Below the pieces are notes generated by a model. The model was not told where the DNA came from, searched no databases, and saw only the letters and a program-made list of their open reading frames with translations. From Atkinsonella hypoxylon (Eukaryota > Ascomycota > Sordariomycetes > Hypocreales > Clavicipitaceae): 64,000 bases of DNA. The position numbers and the translations under genes are program-made. The stretch spans positions 96,039 through 160,038 of the forward strand of contig JFHB01000056.1 of the NCBI GenBank assembly GCA_000729835.1, read 5' to 3'. Shown in pieces: positions 1-11,874 of the stretch (position 1 is its first letter; the number at the start of each line of letters is the position of its first letter).

Positions 1-1108
1 CGTATTTCCAATCACGCCCAACAAGCTCCTTATCAATGTTCTCCGGGTTTGGTCGAGGCCGTCCTTTAGTGATGAACACAGCAATGACCAAAAGCCACCA
101 CTGTCTCACGAGGCTTAAATGATATTGCGCTGGGAAGAACGGCAACAAGACTCGCAGTGCATAACTCGTTGTCAACAAGTGAACAATGAAGAAATTGTAA
201 TCTCGAGCACTCGGATTCACAGCTGAGACAAACAAGGTTACAGCTGCTCGTTGTGAACCTCGAAAATTTGTAATAGGGTCGTGAATCTCCCATGCATTCC
301 AGTACTTCATGATAATGTCTTCGTTCTCCTTGAAGATGGATTCCATGTCTCCGTAGTCAATTGTTTTGGGAAGTTGATTCATTTCTTCATCTTCTGACAT
401 CTGGATTAGCAGGTCGAGTACCGAGTTGGAACCAGTCGTAGATGGCTTGGTGTAAGACGGGTTACTGGTATAGCTGTACAAAAAGTTGTGCTGTACAGAT
501 GCTAAGGTAAGAGCCTCCATGGCAACCTCTTTACTATCTACTTCATAGGCGTAGCCCAGTTGAATGAGTGGATGCCCAACTACTATTCCATCAGCTACTG
601 GACCAAAAAGTGTTGGAATTTGCATGCTTTACTTACGTCCGCAAATAAGTCCATGGACCAACGGTTTTTCAGAACAAAACAGGTAGTGCTCAACGACCTT
701 TTTCCAGTCATAGGCATACTCCATGGCTAGTTTGTCTTCGAAAAAGTCGATGTATGCCCGTTGGTATCTCCCATCCCCCAAAAAGTCGACCCAGTCATTA
801 TCCATGAGCTCCGCTGGCGAAGGCGTCCAAGCTTCCAACTCTTTGACCTGCTCCTCGTAAATTTCATGGAGCTGATTTGATGTGGCGCCAAGTAGGTAAG
901 CCGAGCTAAGTATATGAGCATTGTGGTTGTCAAAACGAAGCTGATGATATGTGACGGAATAATTTACGTGGTTGGCCTTGAGCAAATGTTTGAGGGAACG
1001 AGCACGGCGATCGGGATTTGTTTCAATGTGATGTACCTCTACGGGGGGCAGATTGATGGCCTGAGCCTTGCGGTGCCCACCGAGCACAAATGAAAGTAGT
1101 CCTGACAT
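1..1108 (-). CDS. Questin-oxidase-like (DUF4243/AflY-type) protein, partial
   Basis: Two exons are visible: 1108-637 and 597-1, continuing past the left edge. The start at 1108 opens MSGLLSFVLGG. The family includes questin oxidase and AflY, Baeyer-Villiger-type oxygenases of fungal polyketide pathways, but many members have no known substrate. Seen: a conserved N-terminal block (LKHLLKANHVNYSVTYHQL, about residues 40-58), then YLLGAT, LHEIYEEQ, FLGDGRYQRAYIDFFEDKLA and DWKKVVEHYLF. Exon 2 gives GHPLIQLGYAYE, MEALTLAS and LVRQWWLLVIAVFI, all typical of the family. The intron (598-636) has a GTAAGT donor and CAG acceptor with matching phase 1, but is only 39 nt. The C-terminus is missing. No other polyketide gene is visible here, so a cluster role cannot be claimed. 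Confidence 0.88.
598..636 (-). other. Very short intron of the questin-oxidase-like gene
   Basis: The donor reads GTAAGT and the acceptor CCAG. Removing 39 nt joins phase 1 to phase 1 and restores the conserved GHPLIQLGYAYE stretch. A second in-frame acceptor (TAG) lies three bases downstream, so the true length may be 42 nt. Without removal the frame stops two codons after the donor. Confidence 0.75.
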
Positions 1109-1643
1109 TCTCTAGTCGTTACTGCGCTCGATATTGCCAACGATCAACCAAGTGTCAAAGTCTTCGCTCACGACATAGAGGATGGGGGAGACACCGTCAT
1201 GTTCCCAGGTTTCGCCACAATAGCAAGTACATGTACCTGTAGGTGGGGGCATGGCAGCAGTCTTAGGAGGTAGGTACCTACTGTTAAAACTATCCAGTAT
1301 TAATTCAAGGTCTTAATTAATCTCGACCTTTAATTAAAGTTGGCAGCTTTATGACCAGAACTTTTGCTAGTTAGCAGGAATAAAACCTTCATGATTCGAC
1401 ACCTTCATCAAGACTTATGTCATCAATCGGACCTTGATTGTTTAAAGCCTCCTTTGTTACCCTTGGAAAGGGCCCATATCTTCCCCAGTTAGGCTTAGCT
1501 CCTGGTGCGCATCCAATTTTCTTGTTGCTGCCTCATCAGACTCACAATCTCAGAGTATTCTGGAAGGCAGCCCCTGCACCATATCCTACGGTTCACGCGA
1601 CGGCGAGCTGGTCTCGTCTTCAAATACGCACAGAACCGTCGGA
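1109..1643. promoter_or_regulatory. Divergent intergenic region / shared promoter
   Basis: This 535-bp gap separates two divergently transcribed genes: the questin-oxidase-like gene (-) and the UBE3D-like gene (+). It must hold both promoters. It contains a cluster of AATTAA motifs near 1,300-1,340. No clear TATA box or named operator was recognised. Short overlapping open frames at 1,438-1,839 are not convincing genes. Confidence 0.5.
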
Positions 1644-3164
1644 ATGGCCCTCCCCAGCAAAACGAAACGCAGCATTCTATATGCTGAGCTGCTGTCAAAC
1701 ATCAGGCAAGTTTCTGTTGCAGCTACCTTGCCATCACCATCCACACCAGATACAGTGGCAAAAATCACTGAAGATGGCAGACAACTTTGTCTTGAGCACG
1801 ACGGTTGCACAGAAATTCTGGACCTTCCTGGCACAGTAGCTAAGTCATTACTGAGGCCTCCGCAAGGTTCATCTCGCTATCTGACATGGCGGCTGCCTCT
1901 ATCAGCTAGCCAAGCAATGCTTCCTCCATTCTCTCCAGAGAACCAAGCGGTTCCTTGGTCAGCAGCGGACCTTGAGGAGGAATCCGTTGTTAGCTGTCGG
2001 ACATGTAGCAGCGAAATCCTACCTCGAGGTACGATCAAAATCTGGAAAGACTTGCCAAGTGAAAACTGGGCCGAGATGATGGAGTTCTGGCATTGCCATA
2101 GACCGCATGACCATGACCAACAGGACAATATAAACCTTGCAGATAAGGGATACGGAGCCAATAATGTCATTACTGCTCGACCTGGTGTAGGATTTGTTGA
2201 CATTACTTCCTTCATGTTTGACGAACATGATTGTCAGAATCTATTGGTAAGTTTGCTTTTTCGAACCAATGTTCCACAATATTCGCTCCAACATCTCCTT
2301 TTGTGTCATAAAACGCGGGAATTAGAAGGTGCCAAATCGGCTTCAATAGTAGCCCTGTGATCTGGTTATCGATACCATTCCCGCAAAGTGACTGTCTTAC
2401 CGAACCTTAGACGAGAAACCTTCTCTGCGAAGAATGGTTTCTTCTGGCTAGGTTGATGGTAAGCCTCTCCATTTCATCCCAGTATCCAGAGTTAGGATGG
2501 CTGGGAGATTTCAGGAGGTACACGTATCAACATTGATACCCATTCGAAAGTTCTTGTAAATCGTCGCATGTGCTTACTTGACCATCAGTTTTCTATTTCG
2601 GCAGTTGCAACAGCATCACATAGCAGCGCTGGAGCAGTCGCAGACTCAGATGCAGGAAAATATCTGCACATATACTGCAGCAAATGTACCACTGAGGTTG
2701 GACTGTTTGCCATGAGAGATAGCTCCGTCACACTGTTCAAGTGGCAAGTCCTTTGCACTACGGCCATATCCACCAGTCGGGCTCCGAGCGGTCCGGAATG
2801 TTTAGCATCTTCCCTGATTGCGAATATTTCCAGGTCAGGTTGTGCGAAGTCACTCATCATTCCACATGTTTCCGAGAAAGGTAAAGGCTCTGAAAAGATG
2901 CTCTATTTATGGGTATTGAATCCCAATGTCGTGTATTCCTCCTCGTCCATTCAAGACAAGAGAACCGCAATGAAGATTCTCTTTCGGGAAGTGACTAGTG
3001 CAGAGGGAAACAAGCTTTTAGACTCCGCGGACGTCCAAGATCTATATCTTCCAAGTGTAACCATAGAATCAGCAAAAGAAACGCTCGTGTTGAATGGTCA
3101 GCTTCTGCCAAATACAGAGAGGTCTTTCAAGGAATGGCAAGTAGGTCTTTTAAATAGATGGTAA
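1644..3164 (+). CDS. UBE3D-like E2-binding protein (HECT_2 domain)
   Basis: Exons 1644-2246 and 2589-3164 give about 392 residues, near the family's usual size. Relatives of human UBE3D bind ubiquitin-conjugating enzymes (E2) and have been described as atypical E3 ligases; this role is inferred by family. Seen: the N-terminal LYAELLSNIRQVSVAATLP, then FSPENQAVPWSAADLE, a first Cys pair (CRTC, about residue 114), LPSENWAEMMEFWHCH with PHDHD, and GVGFVDITSFMF. Exon 2 carries a second Cys pair (YCSKC), SVTLFKWQV, KSLIIPH, LYLWVLNPNVVYSSSS and a C-terminal ERSFKEWQVGLLNRW. The 342-nt intron has a GTAAGT donor and a CAG acceptor, both phase 0. An SNF2 gene follows in the same direction after roughly 140 bp. 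Confidence 0.85.
2247..2588 (+). other. Long intron (342 nt) of the UBE3D-like gene
   Basis: The GTAAGT donor and ATCAG acceptor are phase 0 on both sides. An in-frame TGA near 2,358 rules out read-through. The intron holds a 31-codon open stretch at about 2,361-2,453, just after that TGA. That stretch could be a skipped exon or chance. Confidence 0.7.
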
Positions 3165-3305
3165 ATAGAAGTATATGAAGTTGCTTAATCAAAACGGTCT
3201 GGTTCTGTTCTGAAATAAAATTCGAATACATCCATTTGATTGAAAGACACGAGAAACTGCGTTGCATCAAGCAGGTTAATGTACAGTGTATAGAAAACTG
3301 TGTAG

Positions 3306-6300
3306 TTGCTGAACTTCCAGATTGGTACAGTGTTTTCATGGATTCGCATACAGTGGCAGGCAACCGTCAGGCTTAACTATCCAGCGTGGCTTTGCTTTTC
3401 AATACTACATACAACCCTCGTTTTTTCCACAATCTGCGACGAGAGACACAAGCTCCTGTACAGAAGCTCAAATTCATTTTGTATCCTTCTTGTCGTTTCG
3501 GATTTTATCCGTTGTTCCAGAGCTTCATTTGCAAATCTCCACCATTACCGGTATGTGATTCAAGTCAATCCTGAGCCCCATCTCAAATCCGATATCGTAC
3601 AACATGCATTGTTGCAGACAGGATTACGTACCCGCTGGATGCCTCGGAATTTCCTTGATTGAATCTGGCCTAGATCAATCGACTTGGGGATCTGCTATTC
3701 TTAAGACATGGAGGATACTTAGCCACAGTCAGCCATCAGACGGTAGCCGGGAAACCAACGTCGAAGATTTGTCACCCGATATTCAAGAGCTACTTTTCAA
3801 CTCTGCAGCTTTTGGCCCAGTCAAAAAGCTCTTCCAATATCTCTGGCTGAATTTGGAGTTTCGGGTCTTACCAGATGATCTATCAGGCACTTTGCGAGTA
3901 TACTTGCTGCCGGATGATGCTTATCGTGGCGTCATTGACAGGACCTGTCTCTCACTACAACGAGCCCGAAGCTGTCTGCTTCAGTCAATTGACTATTCAA
4001 AAGCTGCTTGGGATGGTGTCTCTGCCGCCTCTCCTGGCTTTCTATGTCCTTTTGCACGTCAGAGTAGTGCTGAAGTTGACAGTACAAGTCTTTTGCAGGT
4101 TTTCAACACTATTCCCTCGCCCAATCCCGACCAGAACCTGATACGTGATTTGCATTACCGAAACGCACTTGCCGAAATCATGTTTGGTACTGTCCCAGGG
4201 CTGGTGACGGAACTTTATCCATACCAAAGGAGATCAGCAGCTCTTATGATGCAGAAAGAAGTAGAGCCTGGCACGGTACTTGACCCGAGATTAGTGGAAC
4301 TCATGGCCCAGGACGGCTCACAATGGTATGCTGATCCAGTGGTCGGAACGGTGCTCAAGGCGCCACGTCGCTATAAAGATGTCGCTGGTGGAATCCTCGC
4401 AGAAGAGATGGGATCTGGGAAGACTCTCATTTGTCTCACATTGATTCTAGCTACAAGGACACTTCCGACTCGACCCCCCGAAGTTTTCGAAAGCGTGGAC
4501 AGGCCGATTAGACCCAGGGTCGGTTCCCTCTCTGACATGGCTGCCTCCTGCGCTACTCGAAACGGCGTTCCATGGAAGGCCTACTTCGAATCCTGGAAGC
4601 AGCAGCTTGGTCACGAGTTTGCCGGATGTGAGCGAGTTCTACAGCGCAACCCCGGCTATTATTTCCGGCCAGCGCCCAAAGTTCGTCATACAAGACGTAA
4701 TCTCTTTAAGTCACCACCATCCACGAGAATATTTCTCAGCAAAGCCACCGTCATTATAGTGCCAAATAATCTGGTTTCTCAATGGAAACAGGAGATGGCA
4801 AAGCATACAGTTGGTCTCGATGTTCGCGTGCTCTTTGCAAGGGACGATTTACCTTCTCAGAAAGAGTTGCTAGCGCTTGATATTCTCTTATTCTCCCAAT
4901 CTCGATTTGAAAGAATCGTAAGGCATGAGGGTGGCGTCAGATGTTCTCCGCTAGCAACTGTTCACTTCAAGAGATGCATCATTGACGAAGGACACATACT
5001 AGGAAACTCCAAGATTGGGCGGAGGAGCGACTTGCTTCGTTGTATTAGTGAAGTGAGTTTTTCGTCGAAATGGATCGTAACTGGAACGCCATCACATGGG
5101 CTGTTCGGAGTCGACAACCGAGAAGTACAAGGTTCGGCGGTAAGTCGAGGACTCCGCAACTCATCTGAGCGAGAACCTCATGAGATGTCTGCGGAGATGG
5201 AGAAGAAAGACTTGGAGCGCTTGGGCTCGATAACAGCACTATTTTTGGAAGCAAGGCCTTGGGCAAACACAGCTAAAGAATATGATGACACCCCTGCTGA
5301 TTGGGGCACATACTTACTGCTTCCACAGCACAACAAGAAAGGCCACGGCAACTGGAAATGTCTGAAGGCAACTCTCAAATCCCTCATTATCCGCCATCAA
5401 CTATCTGAAGTTGGGGATCTACTACCATCTGTTAAGGAACGGATAATTATTCTTGATGGATCCTACCAAGACAAGCTGTCACTGAATCTCTTCTCGATGA
5501 TGATTATATTTAATTCAGTTCAGTCAGAACGAACTGACGTGGACTACTTTTTCCATCCGAAACAACGCAAAAACTTGTTGGAAGTTGTCCACAACCTCAA
5601 ACAGTCAAGCTTCTTTGGAGGCTCTTTTTTCACTTCAGAAGAAATAGCCGAGTCGGTTGAAACAGCAGAAACATTTTTGAGGGAAGGTAAAATTCCTATC
5701 AGTGATTACGATCGACAACTTTTAGTACAGGCCATCGACCTGGGGAGAGTTGCCATCAACGACAGGCTACGTGGACTTAGCAACAGCTATCACGAAATGC
5801 CTATTCTTGTGAACGGCCCCTTAGGAAGAGCCAGCTCTGCATGGTCATTGGATGGTAAGGGTGGTGATACGATATGCACTTCGGCTAGCTTAGTTCTGTC
5901 TTTGCAAAGATTACTTGGCAACGCAGCTCATGATCCAGCATCTCTTAACTCTTTACTTAATGGCGGCCTCATCAAAGAAGGCCTACTAGAGAGAGACAAG
6001 ATCGTGGCAGCCCAAAAGTCCAAGAAGGCTTCTATCAAGAACAGGAAGAATAATAAGAGAAGAGAGAAGCCCATGGCGCTAGCAGGAAATACGAAGCTCG
6101 GTGAAGACACCTGGAGTTCAAAATATGGTGTTCATGCCACGAACGTCAACCCGACAGAGGCGATACCAATCGAGAGCTTGCCTATCAGTCTCCGCCAAAC
6201 GAATCTTGTTTCTACTGTCTCTGCAAAGCTGTCGTACCTGATAGACAGTATTCTTCAATATCAACAAAACGAGAAGATAATCATATTTTATGAAAATGAA

Positions 6301-7130
6301 AACGTCGCGTGGTACCTTGCAAGCATGCTGGACATGGTACGCTAGCTCTTTTTCCAATTCTCCAGAATTTGTTTTAACAGTCGAATAGCTTCAAGTGCAA
6401 CATCTCATTTATGCGAAGACTTTAACGAACGAACGGAAAGCGCAATACGTCAACACGTTCTATCATAACCACGTCTTCAGGTGGGTTGAAATATAGACTA
6501 TACATGCAGTCTTGCTCTAATATCCTTGCTAGGGTTCTCCTCATGGATCTTTCGCAAGCTGCGTTCGGACTAGACATGCGTGCGGCCTCACGAATCTACT
6601 TTATCAATCCGGTGCTCAACCCCCAAGTCGAAGCTCAAGCAATAGGTCGTGTACGTCGGATAAGCCAACAAAGACCCGTCTCCGTGGAGACATTGGTGCT
6701 GAAGAACAGCATTGATGAGGTGATACTGGAACGCAAAGAGCATATGACACAGACTGAGCATCGCCAGGTCAAATCATTACTTGACATCAGGCCGATTTAC
6801 AACTGGATCAAAAACTCGAAGATAATTGACTTACCACTCACAGATTCGGAGGCCGTATCCCACATGACGGATCTGCAGACACCGATTCCCGTCTTTGGAA
6901 AAGGATTTGGAAGAGAACGACATGCTGACGATGGGCTTTTCTCATCAGATTCACCTACCACAAGAAAGCCAGAAAGGATGTTGACCGTGCAAAGTCACCC
7001 ACCGGTAGTTCCAGCAAAACGTGCCCGCATCTCTCTATCTACACCTAAAGGAGATCAGGAAGATAGTGAAATCCCAGTTCGTCCAGCCAGAAGGCTTCGG
7101 TTTGCCGTAGATTCCAATCAAGGTGATTGA
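3306..7130 (+). CDS. SNF2-family DNA-dependent ATPase/helicase; 5' end uncertain
   Basis: A large SNF2 ATPase likely to act in the nucleus on chromatin or DNA repair. The body is open from 3604 to 6336, then spliced through introns 6337-6388 and 6481-6532 (52 nt each, phases 0 and 2) to a stop at 7130, giving at least 1,140 residues. Seen: YPYQRRSAALM; Walker A GGILAEEMGSGKT (about 4,388-4,425); the Walker B variant IIDEGH (about 4,978-4,996), where DEGH replaces DEAH; the motif WIVTGTPSHGLFG; and the C-terminal helicase motif QAIGRVRRISQQRPVSVETL (about 6,637-6,696). No RING finger was found. The C-terminus is basic, with PVRPARRLRF. The first exon lies at about 3,306-3,550 with an intron at 3,551-3,617, but homologous-looking residues sit in two frames, so the exact start is unresolved. 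Confidence 0.88.
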
Positions 7131-8510
7131 TTTGGTGCGATACCCAGTGCCCACCTGTATGGTTTCATAAGCCCTTCAATCGAAAGAGTCGCCGTCATTT
7201 CCAGCAGAATTATGCAGCTTCAATTCTTCGAGGCATCGTTTCTGGTGGTTGTAGACTAGCGCGTGTATAAGCGACCGGCTAACCGAGAAAGCCTATTCTA
7301 TAAGAAAGACAGGGTGGTATTAACAATGACCCCACGACTATGAAGGGTCATGGAGCTTGACAATCTCTCTGCGCCAAGCCTTAACTTGATCTCAGTTCGA
7401 CCTGTATACAGCCTCATTTGACTGAATGTAGTCTGTTCCACGACACAAAGTGTCAGTCTTTGGTAACGGACAATATTCAGTTGGATCTATGTCCCTAGCC
7501 GACAATATCGATGACGATCTGAAGACAAACTGAGTGTAACCGAAGTCAGATGGAGTTCACGAAGTAGGCTGGCAGAGGAATAAAGCGCAGGCACTGTGGT
7601 GTTAGTGAGACATAGGCCACTATTAGTTCACGGGTTACATTTTGGTTAAAGGTGGCGGGCGCAATGTGCAGCTTGCAGTCGTGGGGAATTTGGTCTGACG
7701 TGAGTGAAATATATCTATCTCACTCCCTTACCGGCGCCGATGCGGGCAACTGATCAGTCGCCCTCCAGATGCTGAAACTTGGTCACCGAGATTGGTCTGT
7801 GCAGGTCTTTGGTCAACGGCAGAATCCAACATAGCAGCATGGTCAAGGCTGAAAAGCTCGATACATTATCAAGTTTGGTGGCCACATAGAGACGCAAGCA
7901 TGCCAGCCCAGATTGGCAAAATCGAGGGAGACCGAAACAGGCCGAGGGATTTACGCATACCTTCTGTGAGAAATAAAAGGGTTCCTAGGTCAACGATGAA
8001 TATATGTCATTTTGCGGGCGACGGCCTCCCTCGATTGCCAACACCCTCGCTGCATCGAGGTGAAGACCAATCCCTTGGACTGATGCGGTCGGAGACCCCG
8101 ACCCGAGTCTCTTGATTGAGCAAGAGCGCCGAAAGTATTGAGTATAAATAGCTAAGGCTGGGTGGAAGTGGTGCAGCGATGAAATGATTGTCAAAGGCTA
8201 GCGTGACGACCTTTTCAAACACCTGGAACAGGTCTAATGGTTGAAGCACAAGAGGTGAAATCTGGCCCGCCACCCCCTCGCCGATGAACGCCAGGGCAGC
8301 TGGGCTGTGGTTGTGCAAACTTGCATGGGTGAGGATTGTTGATGATGGATGGCCTTGCAATTCAACAGCCAATGTCCACCATCGACCGGCAGTAGCGTCT
8401 AGCAATCTGGATAGTCAGGTTCTGGTAGTTTTTCTCAGCAGCAGGATTAGGCCCGTAACAGCACGATATGGTTCAGCACACAACATGATACAACATGATA
8501 CAAAGCGACG

Positions 8511-8540
8511 CCATGCGATGCCATGCGATGCCATGCGATA
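8511..8540. repeat. Tandem 10-mer, three copies
   Basis: CCATGCGATG is repeated three times, the last copy with a final A. It is preceded by a CAACATGATA pair at 8,481-8,500. Confidence 0.85.
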
Positions 8541-8680
8541 AAACAGCACAGTGGATGCAGCTTTGCGTTGGGAGTTCCCCTTGGCCCTGTCATAGGCACT
8601 CGGACAGATGGGAAGGGTGTTCTGCGGCAGCGTGAAGCCATTGCTGACACCGCTAGTACCACAGAGATAGGAAAATATAT

Positions 8681-8722
8681 GCGACAATGCGACAATGCGA
8701 CAATGCGACATGCGACATGCGA
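8681..8722. repeat. Tandem 8-mer array
   Basis: GCGACAAT repeats and shortens to GCGACAT towards the end. This is a simple minisatellite-like array without coding potential. Confidence 0.85.
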
Positions 8723-9041
8723 CAACACGGAGTAATGGCATACATATATATATTATTTATTTAGCCGATCCTGGCTAGCTCGGCTGGCGTGCTCGACTCC
8801 GCCCCCTGAACCCACCCATCCACCCTTTGTCTCGCCGCCACAGCACAATGACGGCACCATCGTCATGCCTTAAGTCTCTCCCTCCGTCTCTCGGCGGGTT
8901 TGATCAACATCCTCTACTAATTATCCTGTGTTCAATCCAACATGAAGTCCCCTGAACGACAAACCAGGCGGGGCGGGTGTCGATTGTTCGGCCGGCGCTA
9001 CTCCATGCCTGGCTAAACATTGGAACCTGCATACGTCGAGT

Positions 9042-9109
9042 TCCCCCAAAGGGTTCCCCAAAAGGTTCCCCAAAAGGTTCCCCAAAAGGTTCCCCAAAAG
9101 GCTTCCCCA
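9042..9109. repeat. Tandem 12-mer array (about five units)
   Basis: The unit GGTTCCCCAAAA repeats with one variant first unit and one variant last unit (GGCTTCCCC). In one plus-strand frame it reads as a Pro-Lys-Gly-Ser repeat, but no supporting gene surrounds it. Confidence 0.85.
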
Positions 9110-9598
9110 ACAATCGTGGAGAGGTCAAGCAAGCTACATCTCGTTACCCAGCAAGTGCCAGCTCATCGCTCATCAGCTGGGCTAGGGGTCATATGGTGCC
9201 AGGTGGTTTTTCTCACTCATTTGGCTCGCGCGCTTAGACGTACCTAGGTACTCAAGTGCCTCAAGTGCCCAATGTTCCCCCCCCCCCCATTGTCAGTGCA
9301 GCACCCGACTTTATTAGCTGGAACTTGTCTTTCTACTATTGAACGCCGTGACCGCCGCCCCCTTCACATAGGGTTTGGCTTTGAGTCTTATTTCGCATTC
9401 GCTTCATGTGCCAATCTTTCCTTCTTGCTTCTTGCACGCACAATTTCTGTTCTTCCGAAGAAAAGGCTCCCTCTTCTAGCCACCACTTGACCACAATCAA
9501 TTGTCAGCCGCTATGCAACGCTTCCGAAAGTGAAGTTCTCACCTCACAGCCCCTGTTTCCAATAAGATCTTGTCTCTTCTCTTCTCTACCCGGCCACA

Positions 9599-11874
9599 AT
9601 GAGTTGTTCAACCTTGGCAATGCAACCATCGCTCGCCACCGCTTTCGAAAGAAGGCCAGATCTATATTCCGTCCCTGGAGACGGCATCGATAAGAGGGAC
9701 TCCCCCCGACCTGCTGCTCGACCGTTGACTACGAGCCGAGAGACTTCGATGTATCCCATGTATCCAGGCCTTCGAACAACGCATTTGGATCGCGCTCGGT
9801 CTAGAGACTCTCTTCCGTCAACGTTGAATCGGCCCTGGCTACTGTCTGGCACTAAATCTGAGTTTTCCCCTGCGGACAGTCGTGCGCAAGGCTTCGGGAG
9901 TCTACGAGGTAGAAGAGTTTCATATGGACACAGCTTGAGCTACGACCAAGTTGATTTGACTGCCTGGACAACGAGCCGTATGTCCATTCAGAAGTCTCCC
10001 ACGATGACGAAGCAGGGTGGTTGGCCGAGACTTGGTGATATATGTAACGCGTTACCGGGGGAGGTTTTGGAGGTCATTCTTGGAATGCTAAAGCAGGTTC
10101 ACCTGGCAAGCGAAAGTGAAAGCTGTGCGACGTGCTGGATGCGGGATGCATCGAATGTGGCCGTTTGTTCACGCAAGTGGTACAAGGCTGCGCGATTAGC
10201 GCTGTAAGACAAATATCACCCTCCACCACACTGGAAACCCGATTTTCTCCTGTTGTAATAGTATGCGGAAGACTGACTTAGAGTTGATACAGATATCAGG
10301 ATATTCAATTGATAGGATCTGACTCGGCAACCCACAAGAAAAGACTCAAAAGGGCTCAGGGCTGCCGCATAACACTTCTGCGGCGAACTCTGCGAGCAAA
10401 TCCCGAAATTGCATCAACAGTCCGCTCGCTCAAGCTTCCGGTGCCCGAAACTGCAGGCCTACCAGGCGGCAAAGGCACAGCCATGCTGGAACAATACGAA
10501 AACCTTGTTGCCTCTCTGGTTATGGCGTGTCCAAATTTAGAACGCCTTTCAGGGCCAATTTTCGGCTATAACCACTCTTTCAAGAGAATTTTCCACGCCA
10601 TGTCAACGAGGTCAAACCTCAGAAACATGGATTGGCTGATTGAGTCCTCGGGGTTGCTGCCAACGCAACAACAACAGCAGCAAGCCGGGTCGAGTTCTCT
10701 CAAGGAGAGCGGTCTCTCGAACAACGACGAGCTGCAGACCCATCAGGAGATTGCGTTCTTGGAGCATCACAGAGGCTGGTCCAAGTTGACCAGCTTATCA
10801 GTCCAATGCCTTCCTGATGCGATCCTTGCCCCGGATACACTACTTGCGAGGACACTGACCGTCCTCACGTCTCTCCAGCATCTCCACTTACACAACCTGC
10901 CACCCAACGCATTCAATGACTCTAACCTGCTTTCTCTGCCTCCACTACAAAGTCTAACATTGTCCAATATTCAAGGCATATCGTCTGCTGGGTTTTCGGC
11001 ATTCGCAACACGCGTCAATAGTCAGCCTCTCCGCAAGCTTGTTCTCCGGCACACGCCGCTTACCTCGTTACCTGCCTTGGCACGTCTCTTTTGTAATCTG
11101 CGATTGCTTTCCAACTTTGCCCTCGTTCAATCTTTCCCGCCGCTGATGCCCGAGTCGGACTCGTTCATGCTGTGGATGATGCCCTACTTGGCATCTGCCA
11201 GCATCTGTAAGCTACACTGGGACATTACAAGCCACCCTGAAAGCGTCAACGCAGCCGACAACATCCTCGCGCGCAGCATTGTTGCCGGTGGATTTCCTGG
11301 TCTCAAGACTCTGCGGACGCCAAACGACCCAGAGGGCGTGTTTCAGCAGTTGTGTCGTCCTGTCATGAGGGTCGATCTGCCGAGTGACCGGTTCCGAAAC
11401 CTCGTCGTGTCTGATCCCGGGAGCGCTCCCTCGTCGCCTATAAAACGCCTCATCAAGTCCCCTACGACAAGCTCCCTGCCGTCCATTTCATCCCCCAGCC
11501 CGCATACCAACCTCGTCATGTCCCGTCTCGCAGCCCAAGCACGCCTCGACCGCTCCCGCGAATCGCACCTGTTCCAAGTCAGCGTGACGGATGAGCAGGG
11601 AGAGCTTGTCGAGGAATTTGGGTTAGCAGGGTACGTCGGCACCGTTGGGAGCGTCATAGACTACTACCTCCTACCTGATGAAGGTTCGAGCGATAAGCAG
11701 GGTGGTCTCGTGGATGTGCCTGATCTGCGAGCTGATGCAGGCGAAAGCATGGATCTCGGGAAACAAGGCTGCACAGGATCATGGAACCGGCGAGAAGGTG
11801 CCGTTGCGGACAAGAGGGAAAAGGAGCAGTGGTGGCACACCGAGCGCGGTCGATGGAAAAAAATCGAGCTCTAA
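9599..11874 (+). CDS. F-box protein with C-terminal leucine-rich region
   Basis: Exons 9599-10203 and 10293-11874 (89-nt intron, phase 2) give about 728 residues. The F-box at about residues 147-205 starts with LPGEVLEVILGML and ends with VCSRKWYKAARLAL, then YQDIQL after the splice. F-box proteins recruit substrates to SCF ubiquitin ligases through Skp1; the substrate here is unknown. The Cys pair CATC within the F-box is unusual but visible. The N-terminal 140 residues are Ser/Arg/Pro-rich and probably disordered. After the F-box come Leu-rich stretches such as LTSLQHLHLHNLPPNAF and SLPPLQSLTLSNIQG, suggesting degenerate leucine-rich repeats. A short Gln run lies near residue 325. The C-terminal 170 residues are polar and low in complexity. 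Confidence 0.82.

Larger units (their letters stand above)
7131..9598. other. Intergenic region with short tandem repeats
   Basis: About 2.5 kb lies between the SNF2 gene and the F-box gene. No convincing gene was found; the longest open frame (7,792-8,115) resembles no known family. The stretch holds three short tandem arrays (8,511-8,540; 8,681-8,722; about 9,042-9,109) and a C-run near 9,282. The last 300 bp, rich in C and T, are the probable promoter and leader of the F-box gene. Confidence 0.5.

Noticed and set aside
1438..1839. 133-codon plus-strand frame overlapping the UBE3D-like start
   Set aside because: It competes with the conserved N-terminus at 1644 in another frame and has no family resemblance.
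2361..2453. Extra exon in the UBE3D-like gene
   Set aside because: An in-frame TGA lies just before it and a phase-0 donor and acceptor joining 2,246 to 2,589 explain the protein without it.
9042..9109. CRISPR-like array
   Set aside because: The units are 12 bp, directly tandem and without spacers, in a eukaryotic genome; this is a minisatellite.
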